Source: a virus. From it: a DNA stretch of 32,685 nucleotides. Under the pieces are notes generated by a model, which was not told the DNA's origin, ran no database searches, and saw nothing but the letters and a program-made list of their open reading frames with translations. The first letter of the stretch is position 1. Each line of letters begins with the position of its first letter. Of this stretch, positions 14,697 through 22,975 are shown one piece after another. The position numbers were made by a program, and so were the translations under genes. The DNA lies in IMG/VR virus record IMGVR_UViG_3300037140_000154, positions 1-32,685 of that record. One strand, 5' to 3'.

Positions 14697-15076
14697 GAGG
14701 GGTCGAAGTCCCCCGTGAGATAGTCGCCGCTATTGTCGGCGTCCACGAAGTAATCTCCGAGGCGATAGGCGAGCGCCTGTTGCGAGTTGTCCAGGGTGAA
14801 GGTGTCACCAGGGTCCAGATAGAAGATCACGCCGAGTAGCGTGGTCTTGTTCATGGTTTGGAGCCCGACGTAGATCCGCCCGACGTTTCCAACTACGTTG
14901 CCGCTTGCGGTAGGGGACCTGAAGTCGATGCGTCGGGCTCGCGCCTCATCCATGTTATTGGAGAGTTTGATCGGGGTGGAACCAGAGATCTGCGTTGCGG
15001 TCGTGAGGTTGACGGGCACGCCCGACGTGGTGACTACACACATACCGAGGGGACACGGCCTGATGGGTACGTCCAT
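14693..15076 (-). CDS. small beta-rich hypothetical protein
   Basis: A 127-residue protein with Thr, Gly, Asn and Val-rich strands and an acidic C-terminus (YFVDADNSGDYLTGDFDPS). It resembles small virion proteins in composition: single-domain beta, no membrane segment. Its stop overlaps the ATG of the next gene by four bases. It lies upstream of the terminase genes, where a head-fibre or minor structural protein is possible, but there is no motif to prove it. Confidence 0.55.
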   Translation of the reverse strand: MDVPIRPCPLGMCVVTTSGVPVNLTTATQISGSTPIKLSNNMDEARARRIDFRSPTASGNVVGNVGRIYVGLQTMNKTTLLGVIFYLDPGDTFTLDNSQQALAYRLGDYFVDADNSGDYLTGDFDPS

Positions 15077-15088
15077 GAAGGAACGATA

Positions 15089-16000
15089 CTACTTAGTGGC
15101 CGTAGCGTCAAGTTCTGGATACTGCAGCGGTTCGTCCGCGTCCTTAAATTTCATCGGAGGAGCTTCGGCTCTACGCCTCGGATCGTTTATTGCGCTAGAC
15201 ATCGCTCGGTGCGCTCCGTAGAGATCCGGTCCGCTTGGGGCTTTCCCCTCGATCGTCGCCGGCCGCGCCTTGTACATCTCCGCCGCCTGTGCTTGGATCT
15301 GAAGCAGGACGTCTCCCACAATCGGGTACCCTTCTTCGACGTCTCCCACGCGGATGCCAACGCCGACCTCCATCGTCGAGTCCATCTTCGGGTGCTTGTA
15401 GCAGATCTTGGCCACCGACTCTTTCTCGTTCTTGCGGCCCTCGCCCTGGCAGGGGATGGCGTAAACCTTGCGGTCGAGGATGATCTCCTGGTCAATCCCC
15501 TTGGGATGCACTTTCAATTGCAGAGGGAAGCTGTTTACGATCCACCCCATGACGTCTTCTATCTTGACCTTCGTCGATCCGCCGCGCATGAAGACGCTGC
15601 GCACGCGTGGCTTGCGCGTTTCACTTACCGCACGGTCGATGTCGGAATCGCTGGATGCCAGGACTACGAGGTTGTCGGAAGGTGGCGGGGGTGGCGTGCG
15701 CGGAACCTGGACCGTCTTCACTACGATGGGTTCTGGCTCTGGTTCCGGCTCTGGCATCGGAGGAACGTCCGTGACGCCGGATTCTTGAACCGCGGCGGGG
15801 TTCGGCGGCGGAGGCATGGCCGACGAGTCCAGTTCTGGACTACCGGAGTTATTGGCAGGGACAGTGCCGTTCATGGACTTCTGCAGCTCCATCGCCATCT
15901 CGATCGCCATGAGCACGCTCTCGGTTACCTCTGGCACGGACTTGCCTTCTGAGCGCCGGATGCCCATGCGGATTGCGGAGGCCATTGTGTCGCGCGTCAT
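15089..16000 (-). CDS. hypothetical protein with Pro-rich linker and SPELD insertion
   Basis: A 303-residue protein. An N-terminal helical part (1-45) is followed by a long Pro/Glu linker (about 50-115, with EPEPEPEP and a run of five prolines), a folded alpha/beta part (about 140-240) and a charged tail. The exact palindrome at 15826-15841 encodes SPELDS at residues 54-59, in the linker. Near the C-terminus YPELDA is encoded by a degenerate copy (15105-15120, 12 of 16 bases), in the same frame. No recognised family. Overlaps the next upstream gene by four bases. Confidence 0.6.
   Translation of the reverse strand: MTRDTMASAIRMGIRRSEGKSVPEVTESVLMAIEMAMELQKSMNGTVPANNSGSPELDSSAMPPPPNPAAVQESGVTDVPPMPEPEPEPEPIVVKTVQVPRTPPPPPSDNLVVLASSDSDIDRAVSETRKPRVRSVFMRGGSTKVKIEDVMGWIVNSFPLQLKVHPKGIDQEIILDRKVYAIPCQGEGRKNEKESVAKICYKHPKMDSTMEVGVGIRVGDVEEGYPIVGDVLLQIQAQAAEMYKARPATIEGKAPSGPDLYGAHRAMSSAINDPRRRAEAPPMKFKDADEPLQYPELDATATK
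15826..15841. repeat. dispersed SPELD palindrome
   Basis: Exact 16-base copy, AGTCCAGTTCTGGACT on the plus strand. It lies in the proline-rich linker region of the gene at 15089-16000 and is read as SPELDS. Confidence 0.9.
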
Positions 16001-16356
16001 AGGCGGAAGGTCTCATCCCGATATGCCTGTGCGACAGCAGCGCCTATAGTACCGTCACCAAATCCTTCACGGCTGGTGCGCCGCTCCTCAAGGATCTCCC
16101 TGGTGTCGGCCGCGAGCTTCTCGGGATTGAGGGTCATGACCGCTCGCTGCGCTCCCGGTGATCCCTGGACAGACACTTGCACGATAATCTTCCGCTGCTT
16201 GAAGATCGCCTTGAAGTGATCCCACCGCGAGATCCACACCGTGGTTGTGTTGTGAACGAAGGGATCGTGAATCGCTTGGGTCTTCACGATCTTGCCGTCG
16301 ACCGTCACTTCTACCACAAACTGCTCAGTGCCTTCTTTCCCAAGTTGTACGTCCAT
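15997..16356 (-). CDS. small hypothetical protein
   Basis: A 119-residue protein. The first 75 residues have alternating hydrophobic and charged strands with a Trp-rich centre (TTTVWISRWDHFKAIF); the C-terminal 40 residues are helical and charged. The pattern of an N-terminal strand pair then helix is common in phage accessory proteins of unknown role. Its TGA overlaps the ATG of the next gene by four bases. No motif recognised. Confidence 0.6.
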   Translation of the reverse strand: MDVQLGKEGTEQFVVEVTVDGKIVKTQAIHDPFVHNTTTVWISRWDHFKAIFKQRKIIVQVSVQGSPGAQRAVMTLNPEKLAADTREILEERRTSREGFGDGTIGAAVAQAYRDETFRL

Positions 16357-16357
16357 A

Positions 16358-16801
16358 CTACCCCTCCAGATTAAAATTCGAATACGCCCGCTGGCGCTTC
16401 AGTTCTAACTCTGACTCTTGCCGCGACAGACCATTCTCGTTCATGATCCTGGTCACCTCATCGTTATCCGCGATGTCATCGAAGTGCCCCTTGCCGGGAG
16501 TGTCCACCCCGAAGTTTAGGCGGGTGAAGGCCGTCACCGCGGACTCCAGCCCGAGTGTGGCCTTAACTTGCTCCTGCGCTACACCTAGCTGGCCCTTCAG
16601 AAACTTCTCGAAGGTGGCGACTGATTCACCCATCTGCTTCAGGAGTTCCATCGGCTTCTCGAAGTCGAGTGCGTTCTCCTGCATCTCTTTAAGACGCGCC
16701 TCCGTCTTGAACAGGAACCATACCAACCCCGCGAGTAACGCGGATGTGAGCAGCAGGACCAGGAGTATTGCGTAGACGGCGATGAGGATTGCTATTGGCA
16801 T
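16358..16801 (-). CDS. single-pass membrane protein with coiled coil
   Basis: A 147-residue protein from the ATG at 16801; the frame is open to 16840, but those first residues would overlap the TnpB gene end. One strong membrane helix covers about residues 2-33 (MPIAILIAVYAILLVLLLTS and on to WFLF), followed by a charged helical part (about 35-90, coiled-coil-like) facing the cytoplasm by the positive-inside rule, and a polar tail. It could be a membrane-attached accessory protein; holin or spanin function cannot be shown. Confidence 0.65.
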   Translation of the reverse strand: MPIAILIAVYAILLVLLLTSALLAGLVWFLFKTEARLKEMQENALDFEKPMELLKQMGESVATFEKFLKGQLGVAQEQVKATLGLESAVTAFTRLNFGVDTPGKGHFDDIADNDEVTRIMNENGLSRQESELELKRQRAYSNFNLEG

Positions 16802-16812
16802 TATCTGTAGTC

Positions 16813-17934
16813 CTATTCTGTTGTGGAACTTGCATAGCATTCTGAAGGCACAAGGCCCGCAAGGCTCATCCCGAGCCCTTTGATGTTTAGCGCCGCGTTA
16901 TGGTCTCGATCTAGCGATGCTCCGCAAACGCATACGTGCTGCCTGACGGCCAACGTCTTCGGCACGTTAGCCCCGCACTGTGAGCATCGAATCGAGGTCC
17001 CTTTGGGGTTTACTGGAACGGCCCACTTACCAGCGTATTCTGCTTTGTAAGTGATCTGCCAGATCAATTCTCCCCAGGCGGCGTCGAGGATGGATTTGGC
17101 CATGCGGCCGCGGACCATCCCCTTGATGTTCAATTTTTCAAAAGCAATAAGATCATAGGTACCCACTAGAATCTTAGAGACATGGTGCGTGAAGTTGCGT
17201 CTAGCATCGGCTGCGCGCTGGTGGACACGACGGAGTACTTCCTTCGCGCGTAGCCGATTCTTGGAATGGCGCTGCTTCCGCGCTAGCGCGCGATTCGCCG
17301 CTGCGATCCTTGCCTCATGCTTGCGCGTCCAGCGGGGGTTGTCGATCGACGTGCCGTCGCTCAGGGTGACGAAGTTGGTGAGGCCGAGGTCGATGCCGAT
17401 AGGGTTGGAGATAGCGCACTTCTCGGGAGCCGGGCCGATGTCGCAACACAGCATAACGAGCCATTTCTTCCCTATTAGTTTAATGGTGGCTACCTTGGGT
17501 ACACCATAAATCTGCTGGCTATTTTTAAAATTGCACCAACCCAGGTTAGGGATCTTAATGGACGACCCGCGAAACACGATATTTTTATCACCAAATGCGA
17601 ATGACTTATACCGTGACTGCGATCTGAATCTTGGCGCGCCACATTTCCCTCCCAGTTTCAGTCGGCGAAAGAAATCCTTAAAGGCTCGGTCAACACGACG
17701 TAGTGGCTCTCTCTGTATCTCAACGCCAATAGAAGCGTACAGCGGATCCTTCCGTAGCTGCGTGAGTTGGCGGAATTGGTCGAACATCGTAACGCTTTTT
17801 CGCTGTAGCTTCCACGCCTCTTTGCGCTCCTGCAAGGCGGCGTTGTAGGTCTCGCAGGAGTCCGCGAGGATATACTCGAAGGCGGCGGCTTGGGGTTTTG
17901 TGGGACGGAGACGAAGAGTGAAGGTACGCAGCAT
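16813..17934 (-). CDS. tnpB: TnpB, RNA-guided transposon nuclease (IS200/IS605-type OrfB)
   Basis: A 373-residue full-length TnpB. N-terminal OrfB helix-turn-helix region (LRLRPTKPQAAAFEYIL), then the RuvC nuclease: IGIDLGLTNF with D182, IAFEKLNI with E266, and LDRDHNAALNI with D344. The four-Cys zinc finger is C317, C320, C335 and C337. All catalytic residues are present. No tnpA is near. It reads with the surrounding phage genes and ends only 11 bases before the next ATG, leaving little room for a usual right end. Known TnpB proteins use an omega RNA from the 3' end of the gene to cut DNA; the same is likely here but no omega RNA can be proved. Confidence 0.9.
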   Translation of the reverse strand: MLRTFTLRLRPTKPQAAAFEYILADSCETYNAALQERKEAWKLQRKSVTMFDQFRQLTQLRKDPLYASIGVEIQREPLRRVDRAFKDFFRRLKLGGKCGAPRFRSQSRYKSFAFGDKNIVFRGSSIKIPNLGWCNFKNSQQIYGVPKVATIKLIGKKWLVMLCCDIGPAPEKCAISNPIGIDLGLTNFVTLSDGTSIDNPRWTRKHEARIAAANRALARKQRHSKNRLRAKEVLRRVHQRAADARRNFTHHVSKILVGTYDLIAFEKLNIKGMVRGRMAKSILDAAWGELIWQITYKAEYAGKWAVPVNPKGTSIRCSQCGANVPKTLAVRQHVCVCGASLDRDHNAALNIKGLGMSLAGLVPSECYASSTTE

Positions 17935-17968
17935 ACTTTTCGATTACTTAAAGTCTATCCCAAATTGG

Positions 17969-17998
17969 TTGACGGTAAGTGGCTGAGTCAAGTACACT
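17969..17998 (+). promoter_or_regulatory. promoter for small RHH-like gene (leaderless)
   Basis: -35 TTGACG (17969-17974), 18-base spacer, -10 TACACT (17993-17998). The ATG at 18006 starts 7 bases after the -10, exactly where transcription should begin, so a leaderless mRNA is predicted. No ribosome site precedes the ATG. Confidence 0.6.
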
Positions 17999-18005
17999 GA
18001 CACGC

Positions 18006-18200
18006 ATGGAAGCAGCAACCGCAGAACAGCCACGGTCCGGAAGACCTCCGCTGCCAGAAACGAAACGACGGGCTCCGCTGTACGCCAAGGTCTCGCCCTC
18101 TACTTTGGAATTTCTTAATTCTCTGGGCGAGGACAATCTCGGCCGGGCCGTGGACAAGCTCGTCATACTTCACCGCCAACTACGGAAGCGTAAAGCTTAG
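18006..18200 (+). CDS. small putative DNA-binding protein
   Basis: A 64-residue basic protein from the ATG at 18006; the frame is open from 17979, but that ATG lies upstream of the -10. An N-terminal Arg/Pro stretch is followed by a strand (APLYAKVSPS) and two helices (TLEFLNSLGEDN, LGRAVDKLVILHRQL), the order of a ribbon-helix-helix fold. It reads against all its neighbours and its last 38 bases overlap the end of the zinc/HTH gene (tail-to-tail). A promoter fits immediately upstream. It may regulate the nearby leftward genes; target unknown. Confidence 0.55.
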   Translation: MEAATAEQPRSGRPPLPETKRRAPLYAKVSPSTLEFLNSLGEDNLGRAVDKLVILHRQLRKRKA

Positions 18201-18750
18201 GCGTACGACCTATCTTGCGCGCTGCCGCCGAGATCTCGATCTTTTCCCGCGCTATCTTTTCTCGCCCCTTCTGCGTTAGCTGAAACGACCCCCGCTCGAC
18301 CATCAGATCAAAAGCCTTTTCGATCCTCTGGTAGAACGCCTGGCGCCGGATCTTCAATTCGTCCGCCATCTCCATGCCCGTCATCTCCGAACGGAAGAAC
18401 TTGTCGGCCAGGCGGAAGTTGATGTCCCGCTGCCGGCGGCGAACAGGAGTCAACGTAGGAAGATCGCGGGGAACGCCGATGTATTTGTAGAGCTTCAACC
18501 GTACAAGTTTTTGCATCCGTCCTGGGGTGAAACGGTTCCCTTCTAGGATCTTAACGTCCTCGACACGCGGCGCCTGCTTGGGCTTGTCCTCGGTGATGTC
18601 CCGCTTGCAGTGCGGACACCACTGGACCTCCCGGTTGCGCTTAGGGTGCCAGCGCCATTTGCAGTGCGGGCAGCGCATCTTCAGTCGGGTAGAGACCTTC
18701 TTTACTCTCGCCAGTCTCTTCAGAACCTGCTTGTGATTTTCGAGGCTCAA
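18163..18750 (-). CDS. zinc-ribbon / helix-turn-helix DNA-binding protein
   Basis: A 195-residue basic protein started by TTG, which overlaps the TGA of the ParB-like gene (TTGA). Ribosome site GAAGGA lies upstream. A double CxxC zinc ribbon (C27, C30, C45, C48) is followed by a helical region with a likely helix-turn-helix at about residues 118-140 (MTGMEMADELKIRRQAFYQRI), preceding a winged segment. Next to ParB-like and HerA-like genes it is probably a DNA-binding partner or regulator. No named family. Confidence 0.6.
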   Translation of the reverse strand: MSLENHKQVLKRLARVKKVSTRLKMRCPHCKWRWHPKRNREVQWCPHCKRDITEDKPKQAPRVEDVKILEGNRFTPGRMQKLVRLKLYKYIGVPRDLPTLTPVRRRQRDINFRLADKFFRSEMTGMEMADELKIRRQAFYQRIEKAFDLMVERGSFQLTQKGREKIAREKIEISAAARKIGRTPKLYASVVGGEV

Positions 18751-19556
18751 GCCTTAGCTTCCTTCGCCGCCGGACCTTCGATGACCAACAATTGCACGCC
18801 ATCCTTGCGCTTGACCGATACGCCCGTGCATTCCATGCTCATCTTCTTTTCGCCGCGCACCAGCACCACCTTGTGAGGCGTCTTCGGGATCAGGACCGGG
18901 ATGTGCGAGCCGGACTCGAACGCGGACACAACATTCGGCCATTCGATGAAGCCGCTGTCGACCCAGGACTTGAAAGTATTGACCCGCTCATCGTTGTCGT
19001 CGCTAACAGGATCGGCCACGGCATCCGGGATCTTCGACTTCGGCTTGCGCTTGTGTGCGGTGACGTCCGTAGTGTTGTCGACGTTCGCCAGTTCGTAGCG
19101 AACTTCCTTCACGAGTTGCGGGCTCACGCCAACCATCTTGGCGATCGGGCGGTCCCCCTTACGCTTGAGAGTGGCGTTCTGTAGGATCATCACCACCGCA
19201 TTCCTTTTGTCCGCGCGCGACAGCGGCAGACCGTGCTTACCGTTTCGCTCGCAGCTAAACTCGATGGCCTCGGCGATGGCGTCCCCGGATTCAGCTTCGT
19301 GGATGTTGACTTCGATCTTTAGGATCTCGCGCTCCTCGAAAGCAAGGATGCGATGCCAGCCGTCCGCCAGGATGATGCGCTCCTGCTTTACGCCCTCTAC
19401 CTCTATCGTGTCGGTGAAGGCATCCACCGGGTCGAACTTAACTCCGCTTTCCATCGATTCGATGTACTGATCGATGGTCTGCTTTGAGACCTTAGTTCGA
19501 ATCTGAATCTCAGCAAGGCGCTGGATGTCTTCGATCTTTACGAGTCTAGTTTCCAG
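18747..19556 (-). CDS. ParB-like nuclease/CTPase-domain protein
   Basis: A 269-residue protein if started at CTG (19556), which has AGAGGAG seven bases upstream. The first ATG (19454) would cut off the start of the ParB domain. From CTG the domain is complete: VKIEDIQ, IRTKVSKQTIDQYIESM, then DGWHR (about 65-69), the ParB/sulfiredoxin signature. A helix-turn-helix (about 135-160, IAKMVGVSPQLVKEVRYEL) follows a HGLPLSRADKRN segment typical of ParB. The C-terminal part (about 190-269) is a separate unknown domain. It could act in partition or regulation. No ParA is seen. Overlaps its neighbours by 11 and 4 bases. Confidence 0.75.
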   Translation of the reverse strand: METRLVKIEDIQRLAEIQIRTKVSKQTIDQYIESMESGVKFDPVDAFTDTIEVEGVKQERIILADGWHRILAFEEREILKIEVNIHEAESGDAIAEAIEFSCERNGKHGLPLSRADKRNAVVMILQNATLKRKGDRPIAKMVGVSPQLVKEVRYELANVDNTTDVTAHKRKPKSKIPDAVADPVSDDNDERVNTFKSWVDSGFIEWPNVVSAFESGSHIPVLIPKTPHKVVLVRGEKKMSMECTGVSVKRKDGVQLLVIEGPAAKEAKA

Positions 19557-19986
19557 TGGTGTTCTCCTCTTTGGCAGTCAGTGATTTGATGTAGTCGGCT
19601 AAGAATTTCATGGCTCGGGACTTGGCGGCGACCAAGGTATCCAGATAATCTTTTTGCTCAAGTATGCCTTCCCATGGCATGTTCAACCAGTCCACATCGA
19701 TCGCTTCTCCGTAGTGAAGCAACTGCACCTTGAGCGCGGCGTCTCCCAACTTGGGGACCACGATGTAACCGGCTTCTTTGCGATCTTCTTTCCGGGCCAG
19801 GCACATCCCAACAAGATCTATATTATTGGGAGATGAGACATATCCCCGGAAGAATAGCTTGAAGTCTCCGATCACCAATTCCGGATCCTGGATGGAGGAT
19901 GCACGGCAGGCGAAGTTAACGGCCTCAAGTATGGATTCACTGGTCTCGAACTCTGTCGCGCAGTGGGGACACTTAGTGGCAGGCAT
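19546..19986 (-). CDS. small zinc-binding hypothetical protein
   Basis: A 146-residue protein starting with a CxxC knuckle (KCPHC, residues 5-9). A second cysteine pair is not evident, so the metal site may be completed otherwise. The rest is alpha/beta, with a helical Lys/Glu-rich C-terminus. Its ATG overlaps the TAA stop of the HerA-like gene (TAATG) and AAAGGA is upstream. Its stop lies in the ribosome region of the ParB-like gene, so the three genes are likely co-translated. Function unknown. Confidence 0.6.
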   Translation of the reverse strand: MPATKCPHCATEFETSESILEAVNFACRASSIQDPELVIGDFKLFFRGYVSSPNNIDLVGMCLARKEDRKEAGYIVVPKLGDAALKVQLLHYGEAIDVDWLNMPWEGILEQKDYLDTLVAAKSRAMKFLADYIKSLTAKEENTTGN

Positions 19987-22913
19987 TAGTTAAGTCCTTT
20001 AGGAAATAGCATCGGCGTTGCAATCGCCGTCTTAGTGCTCGGGTAATCCAGGAACCCAAGCGTGCGCAGCTTAGACACCGAGTTGACGAATCCTTTGCTG
20101 GCGAGGTTGGTGTACCCAGACTTCGCCCCCAACTCCGTCCGCTCGATCTCATCCGGGTACGCGTCGATCAGAACGCGCAGGATCTTGCCGTGCGCCGGTC
20201 CCAGGGTGCTGATGATCTTTTGGTGCAGCTCGCGCAGCGACCGTGGCGACTCCACCGGGTTAGCGTGCTTGCGCCCTTCGCTGGTGAAGGAGACCGAATC
20301 GGAGTTCGGGTAGTCGATCAGGCCGGCCGTCCGCAGACTGCTCATGGAGTTCACAAACCCCTTGCTCGCCAAGTTCGTGTAGTCGGCCATTAACGCCACT
20401 TGCACGCGCGGCGGCTTGTCTACGCCGATGGCTTCCATCTCCGCGATGGCATCCAGGATCTTCTGCTCTACCGGGCGGAGGTGGCCGTTGGGGGATGCTC
20501 GTTCTTTGGAGGGTTCATTCCTGTGAACGTATTCCATTGATGGCGATAGTTTTGGTGCTGGCGGTATGATCGGTTCGTCCTTAGCCGCCGCTATGATCGA
20601 GTCCAGTTCTGGACTGCCGGATACGATCTCCGGGAAATTCTTCATACTCTGCTCGATTTCGTTATGTACCCGCAGGAGAGAGAAGCGGGCACCCTCAATC
20701 ATCTCCACTGCGGACTTGCGGTAATTCCTAATTTGCTTACCGAGTTCCGCCTTCACCGACCGGGCGCCGCGCTCGAAGGCCTTATCAATATCGCCAGCGT
20801 AGTTCTTGGTGACAGTGGGTGGACCTGGCTTCGCGAGGAGTTCTTTCCGTAACTCAGCAATCTGCTTGCGGAGTTCCTTGGGATCGTCGGCCTTCTGCTT
20901 CTCAATAGTTTCCTGGATCTGCTTCGACAATTTACTCTTGTCGATCTCAGCGAATGCCTTAGGAGTGATGAGCTTCTGCCCGATCTTGGGAGTCGCGCCG
21001 CTATCGAAAGTGCTGCGCAGGTAGAAGTTCGCCTTCATGAACTTCCCCAGGAACGAAGGAGACCAGAAGTAGCCCACCCCGTTCGGGAGATCGGCCACAT
21101 CCGCCATCATCTTGTTCCGCTCTTCCTGCGTGCCCTTAGCCTCAACCCACTCGTCGATGGCCCTGCGGTCATGCTTTCCGATAGTTCGTAGGCATATCAA
21201 AGTCTCGCACTGAGTACGCAGCGTAGTGCTGATCGGCGCCGGGCGTTGACCGATGATCGTCATACCTAAGCCGCGCGTGCGCCCAAGTCCGGTGATATCC
21301 TCCAAGGCTCCCAGGCATCGCGCAGCATCCGGCCCACGATCCTTAATAATCTGCGGAGCGAATCGCGCCACTTCATCGCAGAACACCATGAGGGGTTCGC
21401 GGTTTCGGTGATAGAGAGTCTCCGCGAAGGCGGTGACGAACTGGACTTGCTGGTATTTCCGCATCAACTTGAGGTCGAGGACGATTGGAACGCGGTTTTC
21501 GACAACAAAGTTGGCTACCACTTCTCCGGCCGTGGGCTCCAAGGGAACGTCAGCGTACTCTCCGCCGAACACGTATACCGGCAATCCTGGAGACTTACCG
21601 TCCGCCGAACTCTTCAGGCCATGCCAGCTACCGGTAGGGTCGATGATACACACGGGTTGACCGGCGCGTATGATCCCCTCGGCCATGACTGCTCCGACGT
21701 TGCTGTTGTGTGTAGGAATGCAGGCTCTACCGGCTAGGTACAGGTGACTTGGAGAATCAACCTGAATGCATTTTACCGGTACGCTATCGATTTGTTCGGC
21801 AGCAACTATCATGCGCTTGTTGTGGCGCCCGCGCTGACCTCTGTCGAACGATAATCGCTCTGCTTTCCGCCGGATTCGAAATATCTGATGATCTGGGACG
21901 AATCTTATTTCGTAACAGTCCTTGTGGCGCTTGCCGTTAAGTATGGCGACTTTTGTTCTTGTTCTATAAATACACCCGAGGGAGGATAGAAGGTCCTGGA
22001 AGCCGGTAGCCAGTGCGGAGCTGGTCGTGTAATAGCTACAACTATTTGAATTCTTTGGAACCGTGCCATCAGTATCCATCAGACCAGAAAGGAGAGCGCG
22101 CCGCTGTTCTATGCTGGCCCTAAGGTAGATACCAGGGATATGCTTGTTGGACACAAGGCCCATCTGCTTTAATTTGTACAGGAGAGAGTGAATGCGCCCA
22201 GCGCCACGAGTAGCGGCTTTACCGCTCACGTAATAGCCGGATGCAGCGCCCTTATACTGGACTCGCTTTGCGGTGAATCCAGCCGCGTCCAGTTGTTCCA
22301 AAACTTCTATATCGGCAGTGGTTATGACTGCGTTCGCAGAGGTTCCATCGCCGAGCCATAGGCCGAGGACATAAGGATCGATCGGGAGCGCCGCATCGGG
22401 GAGCATGAATGGCTTAGCCGCTTTGATGCTGTGGTTTAAATCGCCCCTTTTGCCCCACATTAGACTCGAAGCAATCTCCAGGGTGGTATTTATCGAAGGG
22501 AAGGATGTAACGACACACTGCGGTCGCTCCTGGAATTTTAGAGTGTCGTGCAAACGCTTACGGCCTTTTGCTCGCCTGTTATAAAAGCTTGCGCGGACTA
22601 ATCCTGTTTCGGTAAGCCACTCGTGTTCGGCGTCAGCAACTATTTGCGATCCATCGGAAAACGTTATCCGAAAACACGGGCGCCCAACCTGTACTTCGGT
22701 AACGCCCACAACCAGGCATGGGTTCCCTTCTTCGTCGATGAGGAAGTCTCCAACGCTGGCCTCTATCATAGTCGTCCAACCAAATGGGGTCGGAAGCGGC
22801 GTATCTAGAGCGAGAGCTTTTCCGGAACCCCTGATTCCGAAGATCGCGAAGGTGTTGGTAATCGCCTCCAGTGGGAGCGAAAGACCGGGAGCGATATTGA
22901 TGGTATGTTTCAT
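19986..22913 (-). CDS. HerA/FtsK-type ATPase with class 3 intein
   Basis: A 975-residue precursor from the ATG at 22913 (604 after splicing). The frame is open to a TTG at 22952, but MKHTINIAPG is the natural HerA-type start. Walker A is GIRGSGK (26-32) continued after the intein by SNVG; Walker B is LMVFCDE (about 508-514); a TIIGQRPAPIS strand follows. A coiled-coil stretch (about 660-700) leads to SPELDS (767-772, palindrome at 20600-20615). The C-terminus has two similar winged-helix repeats, each with YTNLASKGFVNS (about 843-880 and 932-967). It probably moves DNA or protein along DNA, with ParB-like and zinc proteins encoded just downstream. The ribosome site is weak. Confidence 0.8.
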   Translation of the reverse strand: MKHTINIAPGLSLPLEAITNTFAIFGIRGSGKALALDTPLPTPFGWTTMIEASVGDFLIDEEGNPCLVVGVTEVQVGRPCFRITFSDGSQIVADAEHEWLTETGLVRASFYNRRAKGRKRLHDTLKFQERPQCVVTSFPSINTTLEIASSLMWGKRGDLNHSIKAAKPFMLPDAALPIDPYVLGLWLGDGTSANAVITTADIEVLEQLDAAGFTAKRVQYKGAASGYYVSGKAATRGAGRIHSLLYKLKQMGLVSNKHIPGIYLRASIEQRRALLSGLMDTDGTVPKNSNSCSYYTTSSALATGFQDLLSSLGCIYRTRTKVAILNGKRHKDCYEIRFVPDHQIFRIRRKAERLSFDRGQRGRHNKRMIVAAEQIDSVPVKCIQVDSPSHLYLAGRACIPTHNSNVGAVMAEGIIRAGQPVCIIDPTGSWHGLKSSADGKSPGLPVYVFGGEYADVPLEPTAGEVVANFVVENRVPIVLDLKLMRKYQQVQFVTAFAETLYHRNREPLMVFCDEVARFAPQIIKDRGPDAARCLGALEDITGLGRTRGLGMTIIGQRPAPISTTLRTQCETLICLRTIGKHDRRAIDEWVEAKGTQEERNKMMADVADLPNGVGYFWSPSFLGKFMKANFYLRSTFDSGATPKIGQKLITPKAFAEIDKSKLSKQIQETIEKQKADDPKELRKQIAELRKELLAKPGPPTVTKNYAGDIDKAFERGARSVKAELGKQIRNYRKSAVEMIEGARFSLLRVHNEIEQSMKNFPEIVSGSPELDSIIAAAKDEPIIPPAPKLSPSMEYVHRNEPSKERASPNGHLRPVEQKILDAIAEMEAIGVDKPPRVQVALMADYTNLASKGFVNSMSSLRTAGLIDYPNSDSVSFTSEGRKHANPVESPRSLRELHQKIISTLGPAHGKILRVLIDAYPDEIERTELGAKSGYTNLASKGFVNSVSKLRTLGFLDYPSTKTAIATPMLFPKGLN
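20600..20615. repeat. dispersed SPELD palindrome
   Basis: Exact 16-base copy, AGTCCAGTTCTGGACT on the plus strand, in the linker before the winged-helix repeats of the HerA-like gene; minus strand reads G-SPELDS. Confidence 0.9.
21705..22817 (-). other. class 3 intein in HerA P-loop
   Basis: Precursor residues 33-403 (371 aa, counting from the ATG at 22913). N-terminal residue is Ala (ALALDTPLPT) and the C-terminal junction is THN followed by Ser+1. The class 3 WCT set is visible: W99 in block B (ADAEHEW), C382 in block F (VPVKCIQVD), T401 in PTHN. LAGLIDADG motifs YVLGLWLGDG (181-190) and ALLSGLMDTDG (273-283) show a homing endonuclease. It splits the P-loop exactly between GSGK and S. Confidence 0.9.
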
Positions 22914-22962
22914 TCTTAAAAAATTCAGGGAGCGGTCTCCCCCTAGTTGCAATCATCCTTTC

Positions 22963-22975
22963 GGATAAGTTATCC
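22963..22975. promoter_or_regulatory. perfect 13-base palindrome upstream of HerA-like gene
   Basis: GGATAA G TTATCC, 50 bases upstream of the HerA-like ATG. A perfect palindrome directly before a start region is a candidate operator. No clear promoter was found around it. Confidence 0.35.

Noticed and set aside
18747-19556. Canonical parS for the ParB-like protein
   Set aside because: No close match to the usual parS was seen in the window; the SPELD palindrome does not resemble it. A non-standard site remains possible.
22914-22952. TTG start of the HerA-like gene at 22952
   Set aside because: Would add 13 residues with no counterpart to the natural start MKHTINIAPG and no better ribosome site.
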